Origin: Pseudoselenomonas ruminantium
Lineage (GTDB): Bacteria > Bacillota > Negativicutes > Selenomonadales > Selenomonadaceae
Direction: 5' to 3'
Assembly (NCBI GenBank): GCA_015058625.1
Contig: SVCA01000002.1
Coordinates: 62,001-126,000, forward strand
Length of the DNA: 64,000 nucleotides
Every line of letters starts with the position of its first letter. Positions within the stretch are counted from its first letter, which is position 1. Below the pieces are notes generated by a model, which did not search any database, was not told where the DNA came from, and saw nothing but the letters and a program-made list of their open reading frames with translations. Position numbers and translations under genes: made by a program. Positions 17,431-24,922 of this stretch are shown here, piece after piece.

Positions 17431-18552
17431 ATGCGTTATAAATCTTGGTGTAAAAGCATTGTGCTGGCAGCAGGTCTTATTATTGGTGGGTTATTTACGG
17501 TGCTGTATGTCGTAGACCCGATTGGGATGTTTGGCAGTCCATTAATCTCCGGTGTGAACAACTACAAGGAAAAACAAGCCGCCTTTTTAGATGTATATAA
17601 ACCGTTTGAGTTACGCAGATATAAGCCGGATGATATTTATATTGGTAACAGTCGTGTGTATGTCGGCTGGAAAACGGAGGAAAATGCCTATAATCTGGGC
17701 ATGAGCAGTTTGTCCTTGCCAGATATGCGGGCTTATCTGCATTGGGCTTATGGAAACCATGTACCGCAGCGTGTCTATATTGGCCTGGATTTATTTCAGT
17801 TTAGTAAAAGCTCCATGGAAGGGAACAGGGAAGGTTTCTCGAAAGAGCGGTTGGATAAGCTGGGAAAAGGCGGCTTATATGTCTTTGATGAAATGCTTTC
17901 TGTCAGTATGGGAATGCGGGAGTATATAAGACCGACGCTGGCAGCCAGTCGGGCGCACAGAAATGATAAACCGATATTTATTCGGGGCTTTTCTACCTTG
18001 CGGGGGGAGAGGACAGATATCAATGTCAAGGAATACTACCATTATTTGCACAGTTTTTATAAAACTTATTCGGAGTGGGAGTATGCACCTGAGGCTGTAA
18101 ATTGTTTGCAGGCAATATTACAGGAAGCGGAAGCTAATGGTGTAGAGGTGTATCTGTTCTTTAACCCTGTGTCGGTGGATTTATTGGCTTTGCAGGATAT
18201 TTGCGAGGTGGAAGATGATTACCGGGAGATAAAGAAACAGGTAGCTAGGATTCATCCAGTATATGACTTTGCCTGGACAAATGATATGACCATGGATAGA
18301 GAACAGTATTGGCTGGACGGGTCTCACTATCATTGCACGGTGGGAGAAATGATGAAGCAGTCGATGAATGCTGGTATGAATGAGAATATCTGTAAGTTGT
18401 TGTCTGGTGATAATGTGAATACGGTATTGTCAGATGAGGCAGTGTCTTATGATGCATGGCGAAAAAGTCATTTAGATTACCGAGAGACTTTGAAGCAATT
18501 GGCGCCTAAGGAGATTGAAACTGGTCAGTTGCAGGTATATTTAGGATTTTAA
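17431..18552 (+). CDS. AlgJ/AlgX-like partner of the acyltransferase
   Basis: 373 residues from ATG 17431 (GGAG just upstream; the frame is open 6 codons further, inside the MBOAT stop region). A signal anchor at about residues 8-28 places the body in the periplasm. DIYIGNSRVYVGW resembles the nucleophile block (G-x-S) of SGNH-like hydrolases and WLDGSHYHCTVGEMM contains the D-x-x-H pair expected of them. Proteins of this kind take the acyl group from MBOAT partners and transfer it to the glycan. The pairing with an AlgI-like gene 14 bp upstream supports this role. The acyl group and sugar are unknown. Confidence 0.65.
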   Translation: MRYKSWCKSIVLAAGLIIGGLFTVLYVVDPIGMFGSPLISGVNNYKEKQAAFLDVYKPFELRRYKPDDIYIGNSRVYVGWKTEENAYNLGMSSLSLPDMRAYLHWAYGNHVPQRVYIGLDLFQFSKSSMEGNREGFSKERLDKLGKGGLYVFDEMLSVSMGMREYIRPTLAASRAHRNDKPIFIRGFSTLRGERTDINVKEYYHYLHSFYKTYSEWEYAPEAVNCLQAILQEAEANGVEVYLFFNPVSVDLLALQDICEVEDDYREIKKQVARIHPVYDFAWTNDMTMDREQYWLDGSHYHCTVGEMMKQSMNAGMNENICKLLSGDNVNTVLSDEAVSYDAWRKSHLDYRETLKQLAPKEIETGQLQVYLGF

Positions 18553-18592
18553 TCTTAGCAAGGATAAGAGGCGTGGAATGGAGGTGAGATTT

Positions 18593-19174
18593 ATGCCAGC
18601 GAAAACTTATGGATATGCAGAAAATAGTGCAGAGGTTGATGCTTTGCAGTCCTATGCTGGTGTAGATGTCATCTTGGAGGATATGCCGGAGCGTGGACAG
18701 TACCGGATGCTTCGGCGATTTCTGCGCGAGGGAGATACGTTGATGGTGACGGCGTTATCTTCTTTGGGAGATAGTGATGGGACTATTGGTGGGGAGATGG
18801 ATTATTTCCTGCAGCATGAGATTCGGTTGGTGGTCTTGGAGCTTCCAATAACCATGCAGGAGCTAGATACATCATCAACGGCCTTGGTTTATCGGACGGT
18901 AAAAGAAGTTCTGCGGATTTGGCAACAGCATAAGGAAGCTGTGCAAGTGCAGCGGCTGGTTCGGCAAAAAGAGGGAATTCAGGCAGCACGAAAGGCCGGC
19001 CGTCAATTCGGACGCCCAGTTATTGAGTATCCTAAGGATTGGAAGTGTGTGTTTGAGCAATGGCAAGCACGGGATATCAGTGCCGTGGAGGCTTGCCGTA
19101 AGCTGAAATTATCGCGGTCAACATTTTTTCGAATGGCAAAGCGATATCGGCAGAAGGAGATAGGTGGAGATTAA
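18593..19174 (+). CDS. Serine-recombinase-like protein with degenerate active site
   Basis: 193 residues from ATG 18593 with GGAGGTGAG 5 nt upstream (ATG 18578 overlaps that site and is less likely). The layout is that of a small resolvase/invertase: an N-terminal catalytic domain (YGYAENSAEVDALQSYAGV, then REGDTLMVTALSSLGDS), a long helix at about 105-140, QFGRP, and a C-terminal HTH (SAVEACRKLKLSRSTFFRMAKRY). In active members the first block reads Y-A-R-V-S and the second contains L-D-R-L-G-R-S. Here the conserved arginines are replaced (A-E-N-S and S-S-L-G-D-S). It may be inactive as a recombinase or act only as a DNA-binding protein. Confidence 0.7.
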   Translation: MPAKTYGYAENSAEVDALQSYAGVDVILEDMPERGQYRMLRRFLREGDTLMVTALSSLGDSDGTIGGEMDYFLQHEIRLVVLELPITMQELDTSSTALVYRTVKEVLRIWQQHKEAVQVQRLVRQKEGIQAARKAGRQFGRPVIEYPKDWKCVFEQWQARDISAVEACRKLKLSRSTFFRMAKRYRQKEIGGD

Positions 19175-19240
19175 TGTTTGAGTTAAAGTGACTTTAAAAA
19201 AGAAGGTTCTAGCGTGAAATTTTTTAAGGAAATATGATTC

Positions 19241-19582
19241 ATGATTGATATCGCTAAAAAAATGCTCGAATGGCGCGAGTTATACGGTTATAAGCAGCAA
19301 CAAGTTGCAGAAGCAATGGGGGTCAAGCGTGCTACCTATGCAAATTATGAATGTGGCAGGCGTTCTCCAGATATGGATGGGTTAATCCGTTTAGCGGAGT
19401 TTTACAAGATTTCCATAGATGAGCTGGTTGGTTATCGTAAAAATGACTCTGATAACATATCTCTGCTGCCTTGTGACATACAGCTGTTAAATGATTTTCA
19501 TAAATTATCCGAAAAAATGCAAAAAGGATACTTAGCCCATATGAAGCTTGATGTAGAGTTGGAGGCGGAGGACAATATATGA
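19241..19582 (+). CDS. XRE-family transcriptional regulator
   Basis: 113 residues. Residues 5-60 form a classic Cro/C1 helix-turn-helix (MLEWRELYGYKQQQVAEAMG, then TYANYECGRRSPDMDGLIRLAEFYKISIDELVGY). The C-terminal half (LPCDIQLLNDFHKLSEKMQKGYLAHM) is a short helical region found in phage-type repressors and in regulators of accessory loci. It has no obvious target. It follows the recombinase-like gene and ends the polysaccharide region, so it may control that region or be a leftover of a mobile element. Confidence 0.8.
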   Translation: MIDIAKKMLEWRELYGYKQQQVAEAMGVKRATYANYECGRRSPDMDGLIRLAEFYKISIDELVGYRKNDSDNISLLPCDIQLLNDFHKLSEKMQKGYLAHMKLDVELEAEDNI

Positions 19583-19616
19583 TCATGTACATAATCCTAC
19601 AGCTAATCCAGTAAAT

Positions 19617-19748
19617 ATGCAGGATTGGGAACTGGTAAGGTCAGGTATTTGGGATATTAACGGTGGCAGGAATCCTCGAAAATGTATCGATATAGACCCA
19701 TACTCGGTATATGAGTGGGAGATAGTTAAAGACCCTCTCGAAAAGTAA
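19617..19748 (+). CDS. Small open frame after the XRE gene (43 codons, uncertain)
   Basis: ATG 19617 opens MQDWELVRSGIWDINGGRNP followed by RKCIDIDPYSVYEWEIVKDP and a TAA at 19746. The frame is open without a start back into the end of the XRE gene, and its composition looks coding-like, but there is no ribosome site before the ATG. It may be the tail of a larger gene whose 5' end was lost, or part of the XRE gene separated by a frameshift. No function is recognisable. Confidence 0.3.
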   Translation: MQDWELVRSGIWDINGGRNPRKCIDIDPYSVYEWEIVKDPLEK

Positions 19749-19767
19749 ATATATATAGACATAAGGC

Positions 19768-19794
19768 AAGCCGACACGCATCGCGTACCGGCTT
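19768..19794 (+). terminator. Probable terminator after the XRE region
   Basis: AAGCCG/CGGCTT outer stem with an inner ACGC/GCGT stem, followed by a short T-rich stretch (TATTTA). It is a weak intrinsic terminator by sequence. Confidence 0.45.
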
Positions 19795-19799
19795 TATTT

Positions 19800-20460
19800 A
19801 TGGATATTCATAGATATTAACGTATCCTTCTCATATTCATTTGTCGGCAAAGATTTCCTCTCGAGCAGAAACCTTGCGCAGTGTTCCATAATATATGGAT
19901 GTTCAGCTGAAACATTTTTGAATACACAGATTCACTTGTTGCGCGCGCGTCATCTCTCATTCGATAACAATAGGGTTACTACAGTTTCGATGCTCATAGA
20001 TGAACGTAAAGACTTACCCGGGGTAGCAGTATGTGCTTCCTCAATCCTAGCGTTGTGCTCCAAACTTCCAACTGCTTTTGAGTACGTCTGGCGGCATAGC
20101 CATCATCACGTCTCTTTTTCGACTGTTGGATATTCTTGTACTTCACCAATGCACTTGCTAGCTAGGTTTCAAAAGAGCTCCTGCCAAGTGATTTCTTCAA
20201 TAAACACTCACATCCTTTCGTAAAACAAGTATGTAAGGTTTTGAAGAGAGCCTGTTTCGGCTAGATACCCACCTGCTAAAATTTCAAACGACAGAATTAC
20301 TTTTCTAGTGGTTTGCGTATCCATCTCCTCTTTACGATTCCATAATAACATACTTATCTGATAATTGCAATACTTACGAATAATAAAATTAACGTTTTGA
20401 GAGAAATTATCGTAAACCATGTAGGAAAATATATAGTATAATAGTAAAGATAACATTTGT
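19800..20460. other. Gene-poor 0.66-kb stretch between polysaccharide locus and yqeB
   Basis: I find no convincing gene here. A 101-codon + strand frame (19918-20223) has no ribosome site and an unlikely composition. On the - strand, short coding-like pieces (for example KYKNIQQSKKRRDDGYAARR at about 20145) are interrupted by stops, which suggests a decayed gene that I cannot identify. A TATAAT at 20437-20442 may be the -10 of the yqeB promoter; no good -35 is visible. Confidence 0.4.
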
Positions 20461-20481
20461 AACGGAGAAGGAGCAGAGGCA

Positions 20482-21324
20482 ATGAAACATTTGGTTGTTG
20501 TGCGTGGCGGTGGCGAATTGGCCAGCGGGACGATTCATGCCTTGTATCGGGCAGGGTTCAAGGTATTGGTGCTGGAGCAAAAGCAGCCGTCAGCAACCAG
20601 ACGCAGGGTGGCTTTTTCGGAAGCGATGTACCGTGGTGAATCCAAGGTAGAACGCATAGTCTGCCATAAGGCCAAGAATCTTATTGATGCTAAGGAAAGG
20701 CTGAAAAAAGGGGAACTCGTGATGCTCGAAGACCCCGAGGCCCGTTGTGTGAAGGCGTTAAAGCCGCAGGTACTGGTGGATGCTATCCTTTCCCATAGTA
20801 CCAATGGCACGACCAAGGATATGGCAGAGCATACCATTGCCTTAGGCCCCGGCTTCTGTGCCGGCCGTGATGTGGATGTGGTGGTGGAAACCATGCGCGG
20901 CCACAATCTGGGCCGTTTGATTTACGAGGGTTTTTCTGCCCGCAGTCAGGATATTCAAAGCAGCACTGTGGGAGAAAGCGCCAACATGGAGCATCTGATT
21001 TTCGCCCCGGAGGAGGGGACGGTGGATATTCTGAGCACCATTTCCCTGATGGTCAAGAAGGGCGAGCCGCTGGCGCGACTGCATACGCCCGACGGACGTA
21101 CGATTGAGATAAAGGCCACCATTGATGGTGTCCTGCGCGGTGCGCTCCATAAGGGCAGCAAGGTGAAAAAAGACCAGAAGATAGCCGACATTCACCCAAC
21201 CATGGGGCAGGAGGAATGCTTCACGATTTCCGACAAGGCCCGCTGTGTGGCCGGTTCCGTATTGGAGGCCGTGATGGTTTGGGAAAACAAGCGGCCGAAA
21301 CGGAGGTTCTTTGGCCGTGGTTAA
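20482..21324 (+). CDS. yqeB: YqeB/EF2563-family protein of selenium-dependent molybdenum hydroxylase maturation
   Basis: 280 residues. It opens with a nucleotide-binding-like VVVRGGGELASGTIHALYRAGF and continues with VDAILSHSTNGTTKDMAEHTIALGPGFCAG and MRGHNLGRLIYEG, the recognised YqeB/EF2563 pattern. A biotinyl/lipoyl-like barrel is suggested near residues 180-240 (APEEGTVDILSTI, then VKKGEPLARLHTPDG and IDGVLRGALHKGSKVKKDQKIADI). The family co-occurs with selenium-dependent molybdenum hydroxylases (labile-Se cofactor), and its biochemical step is not settled. Neither selD nor a hydroxylase is in the window. It sits at the edge of a region rich in molybdenum enzymes. A GGAGAAGGAG site precedes the ATG. 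Confidence 0.8.
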   Translation: MKHLVVVRGGGELASGTIHALYRAGFKVLVLEQKQPSATRRRVAFSEAMYRGESKVERIVCHKAKNLIDAKERLKKGELVMLEDPEARCVKALKPQVLVDAILSHSTNGTTKDMAEHTIALGPGFCAGRDVDVVVETMRGHNLGRLIYEGFSARSQDIQSSTVGESANMEHLIFAPEEGTVDILSTISLMVKKGEPLARLHTPDGRTIEIKATIDGVLRGALHKGSKVKKDQKIADIHPTMGQEECFTISDKARCVAGSVLEAVMVWENKRPKRRFFGRG

Positions 21325-21985
21325 TCTGTGGGAGATGCTGTTGGATTTTCTGTTTCCGCCTCATTGTCCGCTATGCCATGCTTATGTGGAGAAAAAGGGC
21401 GGCTGGTGCCCTGCGTGTCTCACCCAGGCTTTGCAGCCTCATCGCTTGCCTCTTTCCGTGCCTATGCGTGCTTTTTTAGCCGACGCATGGGCACTTGGTT
21501 TATATAAGGACAGTCTGCGGGATTTAATCCGCCATCTGAAATACCAAAAGCAGCGCAGCAACCTGCCTTATATCGCAAGTTTTCTGCAGGCGGCAGCGGG
21601 AGAAGTGCAGGTGAAAGAACTGCTGCGCGGGATGGATATGGCCATAGCGGTTCCCTTGTATCCGGCCAAGGAAAAACAGCGGGGCTTTAATCAGGCGGAT
21701 CTGATATTCGGTGAGTTTTTGACAAGTCAGCATATCCCCATGAGGCGCCTGCTGGAACGCACACGAGCTACCCGCCCCATGTATGAGCTCAGCGAGCACG
21801 AGCGGACAGAGAACCTCAAAAACGCCTTTGCCGTAACAGAGGCAAAGGCGCTGGAAGGTAAAAATATTTTGCTCGTGGACGATATTCTGACCACCGGTGC
21901 CACCATGGCGGAATGTGCCAGAGTACTCAAAGCGGCCGGAGCCAAATCCGTCCGGGGGCTGGTACTGGCCAGCGACCATCGCTGA
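21311..21985 (+). CDS. comF: ComF-family phosphoribosyltransferase-like protein
   Basis: 224 residues from TTG 21311 (CGGAGG 4 nt upstream), overlapping yqeB by 14 bp. The N-terminus holds a four-cysteine zinc site (PPHCPLCHAYVEKK, then GWCPACLTQAL). The C-terminus has the type I phosphoribosyltransferase core ILLVDDILTTGATMAECARVLKAAGA. LIRHLKYQKQRSNLPYIA and YPAKEKQRGFNQAD are standard ComF/GntX motifs. ComF takes part in DNA uptake during competence in Bacillus; in other bacteria the role is less clear. The stop lies 4 bp from the convergent narK stop. Confidence 0.9.
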   Translation: MAVVNLWEMLLDFLFPPHCPLCHAYVEKKGGWCPACLTQALQPHRLPLSVPMRAFLADAWALGLYKDSLRDLIRHLKYQKQRSNLPYIASFLQAAAGEVQVKELLRGMDMAIAVPLYPAKEKQRGFNQADLIFGEFLTSQHIPMRRLLERTRATRPMYELSEHERTENLKNAFAVTEAKALEGKNILLVDDILTTGATMAECARVLKAAGAKSVRGLVLASDHR

Positions 21986-21989
21986 GGTA

Positions 21990-23333
21990 TCAGCAGTTCA
22001 GGCCGGAGCTCTTTCGGTCGTAGAAGTACCAGGTAATTACAATGGTGATAAGCGTAAAGCCAATCAGGATATAGAAGGCTGGGGCCACGCTTTGGAAGCT
22101 GGCATAAGCCCAGCCGAAGATTTTGGGAATCAGGAAGGCGCCGTAAGCGGCAATGGCGGCGGTGAAGCCTGTCACCAGCGAGGCATGAAAGGGATTGTTA
22201 AAGATATAGGGAATCATGCGGAAGGATGCACCGTTGATGAAGCCCGTGGTCAGGAACAGCACGAGGAAGGAACCAAAGAACAGCATGAAGTTATGTGCCT
22301 GAATCCCCATGAGCGTTACCAGACTGGCGCCCAGCATCAGAAAGAGGGAGAGCAATGTCACACGGGAGCCGCTTCCCATCTTATCGGCCAGCCAGCCACC
22401 GAGCGGACGCACACCAGCTCCGATAAAGGGGCCAAGGAACGCAGCCATGGAGAAGGAGACATCGGGAAATTCTTTGGCCACGAGCAGGCCCAGCGCTGCT
22501 GAAAAGCCGATAAAGGAGCCGAAGCCGCAGGTGTAAATCCAGCACATGAGCCAGGTGTGTTTGTTGCCGAAAATGGCGAGAATACTCTTGGGGCTTTGCT
22601 TGGGCAGGGGGAGATTATCCATAAAGAGGGCGATAAGTGCTAAGGTAATTACTGTCGGGACAGCCCAAAAGTAACAGACATTCTGCAGATAAACCATATC
22701 GCCATGGGCGTTTAAGAGACCGTCACCGAAAACGGAAGAAAGGTTCCAGCCTAAGAGCAGTGGTGCCGTCAGGTAGATAAGGGAAACGCCCAGATTGCCC
22801 ACGCCGGCATTGATGCCCAGAGCCAGACCCTTGTTGGCCTTGGGGAAGAAGAAGCCGATATTGGCCATGGAGGCGGAGAAGTTAGCCCCAGCGATGCCGA
22901 TAAAGGCCACCAGCAGCACGAAGGTATCGTAGGAGGTGGTGGTATCCTGCAGGGCATTGCCCAAGCCGATGATGGGCAGCAGGAGCAGGGCTGTGGTGAT
23001 GAGGGTGGAGGTCTTGCCACCTAAGAGTCCCGGCAGATAGGTGTAGAAGAGGCGGCCGGTGGCACCCACCAGACCCGGCAGGGCCGCCAGCGTGAAAATC
23101 TGTTCATCGCTGAAGTGGAAGCCCACGGTGTTGAGTTTAGCGGCAATGGTGGCCCAAAGGGTCCAGACCACGAAAGACAGCACCAGTGCCCAGGTGGAGA
23201 CTGCCAGATTCTGGTTGGCAATCCTTTTGCCGTAGCGCTCCCAGAAGGCGGCGTTTTCCGGTTCCCAATGGCGTAGTATTTCCTTACGGCTGGGATTATC
23301 TCCCAGACCGCTGAGAGCTGCGTTAGTTGTCAT
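21990..23333 (-). CDS. narK: Nitrate/nitrite transporter NarK
   Basis: 447-residue MFS protein with about 12 helices. The nitrate-porter signature GANFSASMANIGFFFPKANK and a second glycine-rich block (GINAGVGNLGVSLIY) are present, as is the substrate-binding arginine region GATGRLFYTYLPG. The N-terminal extension (RHWEPENAAFWERYGKRIANQNLAVS) is as in E. coli NarK. It imports nitrate and exports nitrite, feeding the nitrate reductase encoded 1 kb away. The gene diverges from the fnr-like regulator. Its promoter has a -10 TATACT at 23386-23381 with an FNR-type box centred exactly 29.5 bp further upstream. Confidence 0.92.
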   Translation of the reverse strand: MTTNAALSGLGDNPSRKEILRHWEPENAAFWERYGKRIANQNLAVSTWALVLSFVVWTLWATIAAKLNTVGFHFSDEQIFTLAALPGLVGATGRLFYTYLPGLLGGKTSTLITTALLLLPIIGLGNALQDTTTSYDTFVLLVAFIGIAGANFSASMANIGFFFPKANKGLALGINAGVGNLGVSLIYLTAPLLLGWNLSSVFGDGLLNAHGDMVYLQNVCYFWAVPTVITLALIALFMDNLPLPKQSPKSILAIFGNKHTWLMCWIYTCGFGSFIGFSAALGLLVAKEFPDVSFSMAAFLGPFIGAGVRPLGGWLADKMGSGSRVTLLSLFLMLGASLVTLMGIQAHNFMLFFGSFLVLFLTTGFINGASFRMIPYIFNNPFHASLVTGFTAAIAAYGAFLIPKIFGWAYASFQSVAPAFYILIGFTLITIVITWYFYDRKSSGLNC

Positions 23334-23380
23334 TTCTTAATCACCTGCTCCTTTTATCACAGTTGTATTGATTCGTATTA

Positions 23381-23422
23381 AGTATAATTGAACAATGTCA
23401 ACGTGTAAGTAACAAATATCAC
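23381..23422 (-). promoter_or_regulatory. narK promoter with class II FNR-type box
   Basis: The box GTAACAAATATCAC (23409-23422) is centred at 23415.5. On the - strand the hexamer TATACT occupies 23386-23381, so the predicted start is near 23374 and the box centre lies at -41.5, the class II activator position. No -35 hexamer fits a 16-18 bp spacer, as expected for an activator-dependent promoter. The second box (23430-23443) then sits at about -62.5. Confidence 0.7.
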
Positions 23423-23429
23423 CCGTATT

Positions 23430-23471
23430 GTAACAAATATCACTTTTTTCCGGAAAAGATTCTTGTATGAT
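23430..23471 (+). promoter_or_regulatory. fnr-like gene promoter with class II FNR-type box
   Basis: An identical 14-mer, GTAACAAATATCAC (23430-23443), is centred at 23436.5. The hexamer TATGAT at 23466-23471 begins 29.5 bp downstream, giving a predicted start near 23478 and the box at -41.5. The two boxes are 21 bp apart, two helical turns, so each serves one of the divergent promoters. This points to positive autoregulation. Confidence 0.65.
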
Positions 23472-23505
23472 AAGGATAAGATTATCAGGCAAGTGAGGTA
23501 AGGAT

Positions 23506-24180
23506 ATGGAATCATTGGTACGGCAGCTCTATGAAATCCCAGGGAAGGTGCTGATGCTCCATGATGGGGAGTATCTGTTTCATGAAGGTGACCCGGCGAA
23601 GTATTTTTACATTGTGCGGACGGGGCAGATTTTTATTACGAAATATGCGACCAGCGGGCGGGTGCTGTCCCTGCGCTTGGCAACCCGCAGCAGCATTATC
23701 GGCGAGCTGCCTCTCTTTGAGGAAAATCCCACTTATATCTTCAATGCCATTGCGCAAAGTGCTGCAGAAGTCTATGCCATCGAGTTTCCCGTGCTGCAGA
23801 GTTATCTGGAAAAGCGCCCCCATATGGCGGTGAACCTTTTGCGGATTATCAGCGCCCATATGCGCAAGCAGCATACCAAGTTCCGGGACTTGCTGCTCTA
23901 TGGCAAGAAGGGGGCTCTCTATTCCACCCTTATCCGTCTGGCCAACAGCTATGGCAAGGAGGCTGAGGACGGCATTTTGATTTCGGTGCCGCTGACCAAT
24001 CAGGAACTGGCCAATTATTCCGCTACCGCCCGGGAAAGCCTCAACCGGATGCTGAGCGAGCTCAAGAAAGCCGGGATTATCGAATACCGGGGCCATCTTA
24101 TCTTTATCAAGGATATCAACTATCTCAAAGAAGCCATTCAATGTGAGAATTGCGGCTGTGAAGTCTGCAATATCGAATAA
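23506..24180 (+). CDS. fnr: CRP/FNR-family regulator with C-terminal cysteine cluster
   Basis: 224 residues: a cyclic-nucleotide-binding-like beta roll (about 15-125; LFHEGDPAKYFYIVRTGQIF), a dimerisation helix (MAVNLLRIISAHMRKQH), and a CRP-type HTH (LTNQELANYSATARESLNRMLSELKKAG, about 160-187). The C-terminus is CENCGCEVCNIE, with Cys213, 216, 218 and 221. B. subtilis FNR also carries its [4Fe-4S] ligands at the C-terminus and also belongs with narK and narGHJI, so this is probably an oxygen- or NO-responsive activator. The E. coli-type N-terminal cysteines are absent. Matching boxes precede narK, its own gene, narG and fdhD. Confidence 0.8.
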   Translation: MESLVRQLYEIPGKVLMLHDGEYLFHEGDPAKYFYIVRTGQIFITKYATSGRVLSLRLATRSSIIGELPLFEENPTYIFNAIAQSAAEVYAIEFPVLQSYLEKRPHMAVNLLRIISAHMRKQHTKFRDLLLYGKKGALYSTLIRLANSYGKEAEDGILISVPLTNQELANYSATARESLNRMLSELKKAGIIEYRGHLIFIKDINYLKEAIQCENCGCEVCNIE

Positions 24181-24201
24181 TAAGATATATCTCTGTATAG
24201 C

Positions 24202-24243
24202 AAGAAGCTGCGCAGGCATCATCCGATGCTCGCGCAGCTTCTT
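24202..24243. terminator. Strong hairpin between convergent fnr and narI
   Basis: A perfect 12-bp stem AAGAAGCTGCGC/GCGCAGCTTCTT with a further GCATC/GATGC stem inside. Neither side has a good T tract, but its position between two convergent gene ends fits a bidirectional terminator. Confidence 0.6.
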
Positions 24244-24256
24244 GGTGTGTAAGAAC

Positions 24257-24922
24257 TTATTTCTTCCGGTAGATGATATTGCTTCTGAGCAGATACTCAA
24301 AGGGGAAGCTCAGGCAATGTACCAGTCTGGTAAAGGGAAAGAGGATGGCCATTATCATCCATAGCAGCATATGGAGCTGGAAAACAAGGGGAATGTTTTC
24401 CATAAGGCTCACATCCGGCTGCATCATCAGCAGGGAGCGGAACCAGGGGGAAATGGATTCCCGGTAGTCAAAGCCGCCAGGGATATTGCTCACCGTACCA
24501 ACGGTGCCGGATACAATGGTTAGGAAAAGAACTGAATAGAGCCACTTATCCATGGTACTGGTGTTTACTTGCAGGCGGTCATTGCCGGCAAAGCGGCGTT
24601 TGCAGAGCCAGAGGAAACCGCCCAAGAACAGCACTGCTGCAGGCAGGCCGCCCGCCAGACTCATAAGGTGGTACATATGTTCGTCTGTGCCTGCCGCTTC
24701 CGTCACGAACTTGGGTACGAGAATGCCCATGCAATGACCGCCTAAGGCCATGAAGAGACCAATGTGGAAGATGGGCCCGGCCCATTTCAAATCCTTTTTG
24801 GACAGGAACTGGCTGGATTTTGTGGTCCAGTTGCGTTCGTATAGCGTGTAGCGCATAATGGTGCCGCCAATAAAAATCGTCAAGGCGATATAGGGCAGCA
24901 CGCCGTAGAAAAATGTATTCAT
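24257..24922 (-). CDS. narI: Respiratory nitrate reductase gamma subunit NarI
   Basis: 221 residues with five membrane helices, as in E. coli NarI (225). The haem-ligand histidines are visible in HIGLFMALGGHCMGI (second helix) and in HMLLWMIMAILFPFTRLVH (last helix). It anchors the NarGH dimer on the cytoplasmic face of the membrane and takes electrons from menaquinol through two b-type haems. It is the last gene of narGHJI, and its ATG overlaps the narJ stop (ATGA). Confidence 0.93.
   Translation of the reverse strand: MNTFFYGVLPYIALTIFIGGTIMRYTLYERNWTTKSSQFLSKKDLKWAGPIFHIGLFMALGGHCMGILVPKFVTEAAGTDEHMYHLMSLAGGLPAAVLFLGGFLWLCKRRFAGNDRLQVNTSTMDKWLYSVLFLTIVSGTVGTVSNIPGGFDYRESISPWFRSLLMMQPDVSLMENIPLVFQLHMLLWMIMAILFPFTRLVHCLSFPFEYLLRSNIIYRKK

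Noticed and set aside
19918..20223. 101-codon + strand frame
   Set aside because: No ribosome site, unusual Ser/His-rich composition and no recognisable motif; more likely chance in a decayed region.
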